A stretch of DNA of 64,000 nt from Fructobacillus cardui (GTDB lineage Bacteria > Bacillota > Bacilli > Lactobacillales > Lactobacillaceae): the NCBI RefSeq assembly GCF_023218935.1, contig NZ_JAJIAL010000004.1, one strand, 5' to 3'. A program made the translations under genes and the position numbers. Below the pieces are notes generated by a model. That model made no database searches and was not told where the DNA came from. It worked only from the letters and a program-made list of their open reading frames with translations. Below, one piece after another: positions 42,137-50,795 of this stretch; within the stretch, counting starts at the first letter, position 1, and every line of letters begins with the position of its first letter.

Positions 42137-43012
42137 TTACAATTTAGCTGCAAGCTCTTTAATATAAGCGCGGAGCTGATCCTTTGTTTGTGGATGCTTC
42201 AAACCAAATTCAATATTGGTTTCCAAGAAACCAATCTTAGAACCAATATCATAACGGTCACCCTTGAATTCATGGGCATAAACGTGTTGACGATTATTTA
42301 ATGAATCAATGGCATCCGTCAATTGAATTTCGCCACCTTTACCAGGCTTTGTTTGTTCCAATTCTTCGAAAATCTCAGGTGTTAATAAGTAACGACCAAT
42401 GATTGCCAAATCAGAAGGGGCGTCTTCAGGCTGAGGCTTTTCAACGAATGACTTAACCCGATACAAACCATCTTCTTTCACCTTAGCCGCAGGATCAATC
42501 ACACCGTATTCAGATACTTGATCATGAGGAACTTCCAAAACTGCCAAAGTTGATTCACCAGTTTCGTGATAACGTTCAATCAATTGCTTTGTCAATGGCA
42601 CTTCATCTTGCATTAAGTCGTCACCCAAGAGCACAACGAATGGTTCGTCACCAATGAAATCCTTGGCTGTTAAGATAGCATCACCCAAGCCCTTTGGATG
42701 TGACTGGCGAATGAAGTACATGTTGATATCAGTCGTCTCTTCGACAAGCTTCAACAATTCCAACTTGTTCTTTTCGCGCAAGTTGTTTTCCAATTCTGGG
42801 TTTGAATCAAAGTGGTCTTCGATTGAACGCTTTGACTTTCCATCGACAACAACAATGTCTTCGATTCCAGAAGCAATGGCTTCACGAACGATATATTCAA
42901 TCGTTGGTGTGTCAACAATTGGTAGCATTTCCTTAGCCAAGGCCTTTGTGGCTGGCAAGAAACGAGTTCCCAAACCAGCGGCCGGGATAATGGCTTTACG
43001 TACAGGTTTCAT
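42137..43012 (-). CDS. galU: UTP-glucose-1-phosphate uridylyltransferase
   Basis: This 291-residue enzyme makes UDP-glucose for glycolipids and teichoic acid decoration. The motifs are KAIIPAAGLGTRFLPATKALAKEMLPI, the lysine-containing FVEKPQPEDAPS and GKGGEIQLTDAI. It lies in the common order hprK-gpsA-galU-trxB on one strand. A short inverted repeat precedes it. Confidence 0.97.
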   Translation of the reverse strand: MKPVRKAIIPAAGLGTRFLPATKALAKEMLPIVDTPTIEYIVREAIASGIEDIVVVDGKSKRSIEDHFDSNPELENNLREKNKLELLKLVEETTDINMYFIRQSHPKGLGDAILTAKDFIGDEPFVVLLGDDLMQDEVPLTKQLIERYHETGESTLAVLEVPHDQVSEYGVIDPAAKVKEDGLYRVKSFVEKPQPEDAPSDLAIIGRYLLTPEIFEELEQTKPGKGGEIQLTDAIDSLNNRQHVYAHEFKGDRYDIGSKIGFLETNIEFGLKHPQTKDQLRAYIKELAAKL

Positions 43013-43032
43013 ACTTTCCTACTTTCATTAAT

Positions 43033-43047
43033 GACGCCAAAGGCGTC
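43033..43047. other. Short stem-loop between gpsA and galU
   Basis: GACGCC-AAA-GGCGTC without a T run. It is not a terminator and could be a processing or stability element. Confidence 0.4.
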
Positions 43048-43081
43048 GAAGTATTCTATTGTTATTATAACAAATATATGG

Positions 43082-44092
43082 TCAATCTTCAGCTTTTAAT
43101 GGGCGAGTCATTAGTAATTTAATTTGCTCTTCAATCTGAGCCCCTTCATACAAGACCTGATACAAAGCAGTTGTAATGGGTAAGTCAAGCTGATGAGCCT
43201 GCTGGTATTCATAAACCGCCTTCACGGTATTCACCCCTTCAATTACCATGCCCATCTCTTCTTGGACCTGATTTAACGACTGACCCTGCCCCATGGCAAA
43301 ACCAGCACGGTAATTACGTGAGTTTGGCGACATACCAGTCACAATTAAATCACCAATGCCGGCTAGTCCTAAGAAGGTCTCGGGCCGAGCCCCCATTTTT
43401 TGACCTACCACACGCATTTCGACCAAGCCACGTGTCAGGAGGGCTGCCTGGGCATTGACGCCGTAGCCTATACCAACGAGCATTCCAGAACCCAAAGCAA
43501 TAATATTCTTTAGCGCCCCACCTAACTCTGATCCCAATAAATCATGGTTGGTATATGGTCGGAAGTTTTCACTAGCCAACGCTTCCTGCAAAACAACCGT
43601 AGCGGCTTCGTCAGTGCCGCCAATAGAAACTGCAGTCAAATCGCCCTTAATCACATCTTCAGCATGTGATGGACCAGAAATAACGACTAAGGATGAATAA
43701 TTTTGACTGGGCACGACCTCTTCAATCATTTGAGAAATCCGTAAGTGCGTTCCCTGTTCCAACCCCTTCGTGGCATGAGCCAAAGTCACTTGTTGATCCA
43801 AATTTTGCAAAACCTCTGCTAGTTGGGTTCCAACGGAACGAATTGCCTTCGTTGGTACCACCATTAAAACAACATCGGCATCCGCTACCGCAACCTGCAT
43901 ATCAGCAACTGCTAATAATTTCTCTGACAAAGTTGCGCCAGGTAAATAATGGTCATTTTGGTGGTGTTGGTTAATTTCATCAACCTGGTCTGCACGGTGT
44001 GACCAGATATTAACAACTACGTTGTTTTCCGCCATTGTGTTGGCAAGAGCGGTTCCCCAGGAACCAGCTCCTAAAACAGCGACTTTAGTCAT
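43082..44092 (-). CDS. gpsA: Glycerol-3-phosphate dehydrogenase [NAD(P)+]
   Basis: This 336-residue enzyme makes sn-glycerol 3-phosphate for phospholipids. It begins KVAVLGAGSWGTALA and has the catalytic lysine region ELGGALKNIIALGSGM and LGLAGIGDLIVTG. The start at 44092 lies inside the end of hprK (8-base overlap), with GAGG nine bases upstream in hprK. Translation is therefore coupled to hprK. Confidence 0.97.
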   Translation of the reverse strand: MTKVAVLGAGSWGTALANTMAENNVVVNIWSHRADQVDEINQHHQNDHYLPGATLSEKLLAVADMQVAVADADVVLMVVPTKAIRSVGTQLAEVLQNLDQQVTLAHATKGLEQGTHLRISQMIEEVVPSQNYSSLVVISGPSHAEDVIKGDLTAVSIGGTDEAATVVLQEALASENFRPYTNHDLLGSELGGALKNIIALGSGMLVGIGYGVNAQAALLTRGLVEMRVVGQKMGARPETFLGLAGIGDLIVTGMSPNSRNYRAGFAMGQGQSLNQVQEEMGMVIEGVNTVKAVYEYQQAHQLDLPITTALYQVLYEGAQIEEQIKLLMTRPLKAED

Positions 44093-45050
44093 GTTTTTTT
44101 GCCTCTTCGTCTTCTTTTTCATTAACTTGTATTGCAGCACTCATCCGCTTCTCAAGTGTTTCTAGGGCATCATAACCCATGTTTTGTGTTCGGAACTTAA
44201 CGGTCGCTGCATCAATAACGGAGGCAGTATTTCGTCCTGGTGTAACTGGTACAACCATCTTCTTAATTTTGACTCCGAGAATATCGAGGGTGTCATCCTC
44301 ATTTCCTAAACGATCAAAATTTTCTTCGCCAATTTTACCGTTTGATAGATGAATATTAAGCATGATTGAAGCATGGGAACGGACGGAAACGGCACCATAA
44401 ACCTGCTGAACATCAATAATACCAACACCACGAACTTCCATCAAGTTACGCAAAACTTCTGATGGTTGTCCAATCAAGCGTTGCTCATCTTCTTGGTGAA
44501 TATCAACACGGTCATCAGCAACCAAACGCGCTTTACCCTGTTGAATCAGTTCCAAAGCGGATTCGGTCTTTCCAATTCCAGCATCACCGGTGATTAAGAC
44601 TCCTAATCCGTGCACATCAATCAAAACGCCATGGACAGACTGCCGTGGTGCTAACTCGCCTCCAAGGTAGTAGGTCATGTTTGACAAAATTTGCGATGAA
44701 GTCAGGCGAGTGTTTAAAATTGGAATTTGAGCCTCTTCTGCTGCTTGCTTCAATTCATCAGCAATTGGTAAGTTAGTTGAAACCACAAAGGCCGGTGTTT
44801 GCTTGGAAGCCATTTTCCGATAAACCATCAACAACTCGTCATGGCTCATTCGGTCTGAAAAAGAAGTCTCCGTGATTCCCAACAACTGCACCCGCTCAGG
44901 AGCATAATATGTAAAGTACCCCGTCATCTCCAAACCTGGTCTAGAAATATCTGCAGTAGTAATCACTCGATTTAAATAATCGTGACCAGCTACAATTGTT
45001 AAGCGAGTGTTATCAACTAAGTCTTTAACTGTTACGGTTGCTTGCGCCAT
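44085..45050 (-). CDS. hprK: HPr kinase/phosphorylase
   Basis: This 321-residue regulator phosphorylates HPr at Ser46 and controls carbon catabolite repression through CcpA. The Walker A GDAGIGKTES (about residues 153-162), the conserved GLGVLI and the C-terminal VTPGRNTASVIDAATVKFR are present. An lgt gene that often sits between hprK and gpsA is missing; gpsA overlaps directly. The gene lies three bases downstream of the YvlD-like gene. Confidence 0.97.
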   Translation of the reverse strand: MAQATVTVKDLVDNTRLTIVAGHDYLNRVITTADISRPGLEMTGYFTYYAPERVQLLGITETSFSDRMSHDELLMVYRKMASKQTPAFVVSTNLPIADELKQAAEEAQIPILNTRLTSSQILSNMTYYLGGELAPRQSVHGVLIDVHGLGVLITGDAGIGKTESALELIQQGKARLVADDRVDIHQEDEQRLIGQPSEVLRNLMEVRGVGIIDVQQVYGAVSVRSHASIMLNIHLSNGKIGEENFDRLGNEDDTLDILGVKIKKMVVPVTPGRNTASVIDAATVKFRTQNMGYDALETLEKRMSAAIQVNEKEDEEAKKHD

Positions 45051-45053
45051 TTT

Positions 45054-45407
45054 TTACCTCCGCACCGAAATCTTCGTTTGACCCATGAATAAGAAATTAG
45101 CCACGGTCAACAATATTGCGACCAGCATTGCCCAGCCAAAAGAGGCAAAGGCAAAACCATGAATGATATGCGCTGTTAATTCTAGCAGCGCTGTATTAAT
45201 AATTAATAAAAAGAATCCTAACGAGATGATGACTAATGGTAGTGAAACAAAGACCAAGATGGGCTTGATCAAGCGATTCAATAAGGCGAGCAGCACTGCT
45301 GCCACCAAAGCGGTCATCATGTTCGCTAAAACAAAACCGTTTGGAAACAGTAACGCACAGGCCAGAAAGACAGCCATATTAATCGCCGCTTGCATGATAA
45401 AACGCAT
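45054..45407 (-). CDS. YvlD-like four-span membrane protein (phage holin family 4 domain)
   Basis: This 117-residue protein has four spans (about residues 4-22, 27-48, 55-78 and 88-110) and the PILVFVSLPLVIISLGFFLLIINTALL segment typical of YvlD/DUF360. AAAGGAGGG precedes the ATG. YvlD-type genes are commonly found just upstream of hprK in this order. The role is unknown, perhaps membrane stress. Confidence 0.85.
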   Translation of the reverse strand: MRFIMQAAINMAVFLACALLFPNGFVLANMMTALVAAVLLALLNRLIKPILVFVSLPLVIISLGFFLLIINTALLELTAHIIHGFAFASFGWAMLVAILLTVANFLFMGQTKISVRR

Positions 45408-45462
45408 AGGCCCTCCTTTAGTAAATTTATTTCCTACCTCCTATTATAACAAAGTTCCTCAT

Positions 45463-45491
45463 AACAAAAAAAGGAACCCGAAGGGTCCCTT
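45463..45491. terminator. Terminator of phoU
   Basis: AAGGAACCC and GGGTCCCTT arms with a tetraloop-like loop; T runs on both strands. Confidence 0.88.
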
Positions 45492-45504
45492 TTGCTTTAT
45501 CAAA

Positions 45505-46179
45505 TTAGATAAAGTAGTTATAACCTGGGTTCAATTCGATAATCTTACCCGTACGCTTATAAACAATCCATTCAGCGATGTCGGTTGTGTAGTCACCAAT
45601 ACGCTTAATGTAACCGGCAATCACCAAATAGTCAGCTGCTGAATCAACCAATTCAGAATCTTCCTTCATTCCATTGACAGAATCAGTTCGAATCTGAGCT
45701 GCTGCATTCGACAACTGGTGGTTCTTAGTTGCGATGTTTTCAGCACCCAAGGCATCGTTCTTCACGTAGTAGCCCATGACTTCTGAAACCATTGAAGCGA
45801 CCAATTCGCCCATTTCACCCAACTGCTTTTCAACAGCCTTCATGTGCTTCGTTCCCTTAACACGAATGGTTGACGTAGCAATGTTTCGTGCCTGGTCTCC
45901 CATTCGTTCCAAAACGGAAACGGCCTTCAAAATCGTCACGATTTCACGCAAATCAGTGGTCACCGGTTGGTACAAAGCAATCATTTCAAATGACTTCTTT
46001 TCCAATGCAGCTTCCCGTTCATTGATCTTGTAATCATGATCAATAATTTTATGGGCACCATCGCGATCGTGCTTAATAAAGGATTGAACAGATTCCTGAA
46101 TGGTCTTGGCAACCTGTTCACCCATTTCCGTAAAAGAAGTATCCAAATCAGCTAATTCTTCATCAAATAATCGACGCAT
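45505..46179 (-). CDS. phoU: Phosphate transport accessory protein PhoU
   Basis: This 224-residue protein has two three-helix bundles, each with the metal-binding E/D-x3-D pattern (LERMGDQARNIA about residues 80-91, and IKRIGDYTTDIAEW about residue 195). PhoU damps phosphate uptake and signals to the sensor kinase. It is the last gene of the pst operon. Confidence 0.95.
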   Translation of the reverse strand: MRRLFDEELADLDTSFTEMGEQVAKTIQESVQSFIKHDRDGAHKIIDHDYKINEREAALEKKSFEMIALYQPVTTDLREIVTILKAVSVLERMGDQARNIATSTIRVKGTKHMKAVEKQLGEMGELVASMVSEVMGYYVKNDALGAENIATKNHQLSNAAAQIRTDSVNGMKEDSELVDSAADYLVIAGYIKRIGDYTTDIAEWIVYKRTGKIIELNPGYNYFI

Positions 46180-46297
46180 GACAAATTCCTTTCATGTAAC
46201 CTGTTTCTCTCTAATAACAGTAGGGCATTTTAAAAGCAAAGATATTTTTTGAACAGCCTGAACGATGGGCTTCACCAACCAATCATCCAGTCACTTT

Positions 46298-47065
46298 TTA
46301 TCCAAAGCGACCAGAAATATAATCGGCAGTTTCCTTTTTCTCGGGCTCCAAGAAAATCTTACGAGTGTCCCCAAATTCGACCAAGTTTCCACTAAGGAAG
46401 AAAGCCGTCTTATCAGAAATTCGTGAAGCTTGTGATAAGGAATGAGTCACAATAATCATGGCATATTGGTCACGGAGTGACAGAAGAGTTTCTTCGATGT
46501 TGTGAGAAGAAACGGGATCCAAAGCTGATGTTGGTTCATCGAGCAACAATACGTCCGGCTTTGTAGCTAAAACACGGGCAATTGAAACACGCTGTTGTTG
46601 TCCACCAGAAAGACCAAGAGCTGATTTATTCAATTCATCCTTCACTTCGTCCCAGATAGAGGCTGCCTTTAATGACTCCTCTACTGCTTGGTCCAAAGTC
46701 TTCTTATCCTTTACTCCAGCTAAACGCAGGCCAAAGGCAACGTTGTCGTAGATGGAGAATGGAAACGGATTTGGTTGTTGGAAAACCATTCCAACGCGCT
46801 TACGCAAATCAACGGTATCCGTTGTTGGCGCATAAATATCCTTCCCAGGAAGGTTGAAAGAACCCGTCACAGTGACATTTTCTTCCAAATCATGCATCCG
46901 GTTTAAGGCCCGCAAGTAAGTTGTCTTACCTGATCCAGATGGGCCAATCAAGGCAGTAATGCCCTTGTTGGCAAAATCCAAATCAATCCCATGTAAGGCT
47001 TCCTTGTCTCCATACCAGAGCTTGACGTTACGAGTTTGTAAGATTGTTTCGCTTTGTTTTGTCAT
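46298..47065 (-). CDS. pstB: Phosphate ABC transporter ATP-binding protein PstB (second copy)
   Basis: This 255-residue ATPase has Walker A GPSGSGKTTYLR, the signature LSGGQQQRVSIARVLA, Walker B VLLLDEPTSALDP and an end ISGRFG. It overlaps the stop of the other pstB by four bases (ATGA). Two tandem pstB genes occur in other lactic acid bacteria, where they may pair with one permease set or form different complexes. Confidence 0.95.
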   Translation of the reverse strand: MTKQSETILQTRNVKLWYGDKEALHGIDLDFANKGITALIGPSGSGKTTYLRALNRMHDLEENVTVTGSFNLPGKDIYAPTTDTVDLRKRVGMVFQQPNPFPFSIYDNVAFGLRLAGVKDKKTLDQAVEESLKAASIWDEVKDELNKSALGLSGGQQQRVSIARVLATKPDVLLLDEPTSALDPVSSHNIEETLLSLRDQYAMIIVTHSLSQASRISDKTAFFLSGNLVEFGDTRKIFLEPEKKETADYISGRFG

Positions 47066-47904
47066 CCAAAATTACCTGAAATATAATCGTTGGTCAATTC
47101 CACCTTAGGACGGGTAAAGATCTTACGAGTCAAATCGTATTCAATTACCTTACCTTGGTGCATAAAGGCCGTGTAGTCAGAAATCCGGGCTGCTTGCTGC
47201 ATATTGTGCGTCACGATAATAATCGTATAGTTTTTCTTCAGCTCCAGCAAAGTATCTTCAAACTTAGCAGAAGAAATTGGATCCAAGGCTGATGATGGTT
47301 CATCAAGCAGCAAGATATCAGGCTTTAAGGCCAAGGCACGAGCAATCACCAATCGCTGGGCTTGTCCCCCTGACAATGAAAGCGCTGATTTGTTCAACTC
47401 ATCTTTAACCTGGTCCCACAAAGCAGCTTGCTTTAACGTTGTTTCCACAATCTCATCGAGCTGTGCCTTGGTATACTTACCGCGGCGAGTCAAGGGAAGG
47501 GTAATGTTGTCATAAATTGACTTAGCAAATGGGTTTGGCCGTTGGAAAACCATTCCAATGTGGCGACGCATTTCATAGACATCAATATCCTTTGAGTTGA
47601 TGTCCAATCCACGGTACCAAATATGGCCGGTAACATTGGCAACGCCATCGTTCATCCGGTTCAATGACCGCAAAAACGTTGACTTACCTGACCCAGATGC
47701 TCCAATCAAAGAGGTAATCTTGTAGCGTTCAAAACGCAAATCCCCTTCACTTAGGGAAAGGTTATCGCCATAACTCACTTGCAAGTTTTCAGTTGAAAGG
47801 GCAATTTCATGCTTATCATCCTCCATTGGAATGATATAGCGTTCCGGTGCCTTTTCAGGAATAAAATCTGATACTGGCTTTAATTCTTGACTCTTATCTG
47901 TCAT
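47062..47904 (-). CDS. pstB: Phosphate ABC transporter ATP-binding protein PstB (first copy)
   Basis: This 280-residue ATPase has an N-terminal extension of about 25 residues compared with the second copy, then Walker A GASGSGKSTFLRSLNRM, signature LSGGQAQRLVIARALA, Walker B ILLLDEPSSALDP, and C-terminal ISGNFG. It follows pstA with a seven-base gap. Confidence 0.96.
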   Translation of the reverse strand: MTDKSQELKPVSDFIPEKAPERYIIPMEDDKHEIALSTENLQVSYGDNLSLSEGDLRFERYKITSLIGASGSGKSTFLRSLNRMNDGVANVTGHIWYRGLDINSKDIDVYEMRRHIGMVFQRPNPFAKSIYDNITLPLTRRGKYTKAQLDEIVETTLKQAALWDQVKDELNKSALSLSGGQAQRLVIARALALKPDILLLDEPSSALDPISSAKFEDTLLELKKNYTIIIVTHNMQQAARISDYTAFMHQGKVIEYDLTRKIFTRPKVELTNDYISGNFG

Positions 47905-47911
47905 GCTAACC

Positions 47912-48796
47912 TCACGATTTTGTCAACTTCTTATAGAGAAGTGTTCCCAAGCGACGTGCACTAAAGTTAAAGAGCAATACCACGATAATCAAAACCGCTG
48001 ATGCTCCCGCTGACACAAGTGATAAATCCGGCATAATTCCTTCCGAATTAATCTTCCAAATGTGCACGGCCAAAGTTTCGGCTGGTCGGAAAGGTGACAA
48101 TGGTGATGCCAAGTTAAATGGGTTCCAGTCACCAAAGTCCAATGAAGGTGCTGATTGACCAGCTGTAAAGATCAATGCAGCAGCTTCACCGAAGACACGT
48201 CCCGCAGAAATCACAACTCCTGTCACAATGGATGGTACCGCTGCTGGCAAGATGATATGAATGACTGTTTCAAATCGTGAAAGACCCAAAGCCGCTCCAG
48301 CTTCACGTTGCAGGTTTGGAATTTGGCTCAATGATGTTTCGATTGAACGGGTCAAGATTGGCAAGTTAAAGAATGTCAATGCAATGGCCCCAGAAATAAT
48401 GGAGAAACCAAGCTTCAACTTCACAACGAAAATCAAGAATCCAAACAACCCAACAACAACAGAAGGCAATGATGACATCACTTCGATTGCTGTACGAACC
48501 ATTGACGTCCAAACCGTTGGCTTGGCATATTCATTCAAGTAAATAGCCGCTCCAAGAGCGATTGGGAATGAAATCAGCATAGCCAAAATCAAGAGATAGA
48601 AAGAATTGAACAACTGAATACCAATTCCACCACCAGCTTCAAATGACCGAGCTTGTGCAGTTAAGAAGTGCCATGATAAATGAGGTAATCCTCGAACCAA
48701 GATAAAGGCTAGCATTGCTGCCAGCACCAACGCTACTGAACCAGCGATTCCGTAAATCACGGCTGTAGCAATTTTATCAGCAGTTTTTGCTTTCAT
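47912..48796 (-). CDS. pstA: Phosphate ABC transporter permease PstA
   Basis: This 294-residue inner permease has six spans and the EAA-type loop EAGAALGLSRFETVIHIILPAAVPSIVTG (about residues 165-193). The conserved ELSSLPSVVVGLFGF-type element appears as VMSSLPSVVVGLFGF. Its start overlaps the stop of pstC. Confidence 0.97.
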   Translation of the reverse strand: MKAKTADKIATAVIYGIAGSVALVLAAMLAFILVRGLPHLSWHFLTAQARSFEAGGGIGIQLFNSFYLLILAMLISFPIALGAAIYLNEYAKPTVWTSMVRTAIEVMSSLPSVVVGLFGFLIFVVKLKLGFSIISGAIALTFFNLPILTRSIETSLSQIPNLQREAGAALGLSRFETVIHIILPAAVPSIVTGVVISAGRVFGEAAALIFTAGQSAPSLDFGDWNPFNLASPLSPFRPAETLAVHIWKINSEGIMPDLSLVSAGASAVLIIVVLLFNFSARRLGTLLYKKLTKS

Positions 48797-49719
48797 TACT
48801 TCAGTTCTCCTTTTCGACCAATCCAGCGAATCAAGAGGTTAAAGACGAGAGACATTAGAAGTAAGATCATTGCTAATGACCACAAGACGTTGTTTTGCAA
48901 CGTACCCATGACCGTGTTTCCAATTCCCATCGTCAAAACGGAGGTCAAGGTTGCTGCTGGTGAAACCAGAGAACCTGGCATCTTGGCCGCATTTCCGATA
49001 ACCATTTGAACAGCCAAAGCTTCACCGAAGGCACGAGCCATTCCAAAGACAATGGCTGTCAATATTCCTGGTGTTGCTGCCCGCAAAATCACCTTATAAA
49101 TCATCTGCCAACGTGTGGCTCCAATTGCCAAGGCTGATTCACGGTAATAGCGAGGAACGCCCTTTAAGGCATCGACAGTCATAGAAGTAATGGTTGGTAA
49201 AATCATGACGAACAAAACAATTGTTCCTGACAAAATTCCAAGACCGGTTCCGCCAAAAATTGAACGAACAGCTGGAACCACAACGGCCAAACCAATAACA
49301 CCATAAACAACGGAAGGAATTCCAACCAACAATTCGATGACTGGTTGCATAATACGAGAACCACGTTTCTCAGCAATTTCAGTCATAAAGACTGCTGTTC
49401 CAATTGCAAATGGCGTAGCAATAATGGCAGCCAAAACGGTTACCGCAAGAGAACCAGTAATGAGCGGTAATGCGCCAATTCCTGGCTGACCCGTCTTAGG
49501 GTCAACAACACTCGGATTCCAATTCGTTCCAAAGAGAAACTTACTAACTGAAACTTTATTGGTCGTAAAGGTGGCTAACCCCCGAGTGATAACAAAGCCG
49601 AAAATTAAGACAACCACCGCAGTGATTAGAATTAAGGCAAGAGCCGAGATAAACTTTCCAAATCGGTCTTGCTTGGTTGACAACGAAGTTTTTTTAATTT
49701 TTTCGGTAATAAGATCCAT
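48796..49719 (-). CDS. pstC: Phosphate ABC transporter permease PstC
   Basis: This 307-residue permease has six spans, GIPSVVYGVIGLAVV and the EAA loop ESALAIGATRWQMIYKVILRAATPGILTA (about residues 193-221). The first 20 residues are a charged cytoplasmic lead. It follows pstS by eight bases and pairs with PstA. Confidence 0.97.
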   Translation of the reverse strand: MDLITEKIKKTSLSTKQDRFGKFISALALILITAVVVLIFGFVITRGLATFTTNKVSVSKFLFGTNWNPSVVDPKTGQPGIGALPLITGSLAVTVLAAIIATPFAIGTAVFMTEIAEKRGSRIMQPVIELLVGIPSVVYGVIGLAVVVPAVRSIFGGTGLGILSGTIVLFVMILPTITSMTVDALKGVPRYYRESALAIGATRWQMIYKVILRAATPGILTAIVFGMARAFGEALAVQMVIGNAAKMPGSLVSPAATLTSVLTMGIGNTVMGTLQNNVLWSLAMILLLMSLVFNLLIRWIGRKGELK

Positions 49720-49727
49720 TGTCTGCC

Positions 49728-50618
49728 TTACCCCTTCTGCTTAGCGGTAATGTTACCATGCAGGTCACGCTCAATCTTCATATTTGAGTTTGAGATGTAA
49801 CCCAACTTTGGCACGTACGTTTTCTGTACACGATCTGAATTAAAGAAATCCAAGAACTTAGCAACTTCACCTGTTGGCTTGCCGTTCGTGTAAATGTGTT
49901 CATATGACCAGATAGGGTAAGCCCCATCTTCAACATTGGCATCGGTAGGTGCGACACCATTAATGTTTGCCCGAACAACATCGTTTGACTTATAAGCAAA
50001 GGCAACGTAAGAGATAGCTCCCGGAGTGCTTTTAACAATTGACAAGACCATTCCTGATGAATCTTGTTCTTGTGCAGAAGCACTCTTTTTGCCACCCATA
50101 GCCCACTTTTCAAAAGCAGCCCGAGTTCCGGAACCGGCGGCACGGTTAACTAGCACGATTGGGATGTCTTTTCCGCCCAGTTCACTCCAATTTTTAATTT
50201 TACCGGTAAAGATATCGGTTAACTGTGCTAGTGTCAAATTCTTGACATCGGCTTGCTTATTAATGATTGGCGCAATTCCAACGACTGCGACTCGATGATC
50301 AACTAAATTCTTTGTATTAATCCCCTTCTTTTCTTCAGCGTAGAGATCTGAGTTTCCAAGGGAAACAGCTCCTTGCGCTATTTGTGACAGACCCGTACCA
50401 CTTCCACCACCTTGAACGGTAATGGAGACACCAGGGTGAGAACGTTGATAGTCCTCCCCGGCAGCTTCAACCAAAGGTTGCAGTGCAGTTGAACCAACTG
50501 CAGTAATGGGTGCGGTGTTGGCTTGCTTATCTCGGTTTTGATAGGCAATTCCCAAGATAATAGCAAGTACAACGACGACAGAGGCCACTATCCATGACCC
50601 GCGATGCGATCTTTGCAT
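49728..50618 (-). CDS. pstS: Phosphate-binding protein PstS, membrane-anchored
   Basis: This 296-residue phosphate-binding protein has an N-terminal hydrophobic segment (about residues 9-26), then ITAVGSTALQPLVEAAGEDY, GGGSGTGLSQIAQG, and NRAAGSGTRAAFEKWAMGG. There is no cysteine in the whole protein, so it has no lipobox and is not a lipoprotein. It is more likely held by an uncleaved signal anchor or cleaved and released. The start at 50618 follows AGAGG. Confidence 0.95.
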   Translation of the reverse strand: MQRSHRGSWIVASVVVVLAIILGIAYQNRDKQANTAPITAVGSTALQPLVEAAGEDYQRSHPGVSITVQGGGSGTGLSQIAQGAVSLGNSDLYAEEKKGINTKNLVDHRVAVVGIAPIINKQADVKNLTLAQLTDIFTGKIKNWSELGGKDIPIVLVNRAAGSGTRAAFEKWAMGGKKSASAQEQDSSGMVLSIVKSTPGAISYVAFAYKSNDVVRANINGVAPTDANVEDGAYPIWSYEHIYTNGKPTGEVAKFLDFFNSDRVQKTYVPKLGYISNSNMKIERDLHGNITAKQKG

Positions 50619-50736
50619 GATTCCTCTTCTCCCAACTGGGTGCAAAAGATTATCCTACAACAACAAGTATCTATTCCAAACTAATCCGAATAATTTGTGT
50701 GAAAATGAATCATTCACTTCAGTTAAGAACAAACAC

Positions 50737-50745
50737 ATTATAACA
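50737..50745 (-). promoter_or_regulatory. Extended -10 upstream of pstS
   Basis: TGTTATAAT on the minus strand lies right after the recA terminator, about 120 bases before pstS. No clear PhoP box is seen. Confidence 0.5.
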
Positions 50746-50770
50746 AAAAAAAGCGTTTTACAACGCTTTT
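50745..50770 (-). terminator. Terminator of recA
   Basis: AAGCGTT and AACGCTT arms with a four-base loop, then a run of eight T on the minus strand. Confidence 0.92.
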
Positions 50771-50795
50771 TAATATTAATTTATTATTACTATTT

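Noticed and set aside
45163..45642. A 159-codon plus-strand frame across the YvlD-like gene and the phoU end
   Set aside because: It crosses a strong terminator and lies antisense to two real genes.
50646..50736. A PhoP box in front of pstS
   Set aside because: I could not find the paired TTAACA-type repeats with proper spacing.
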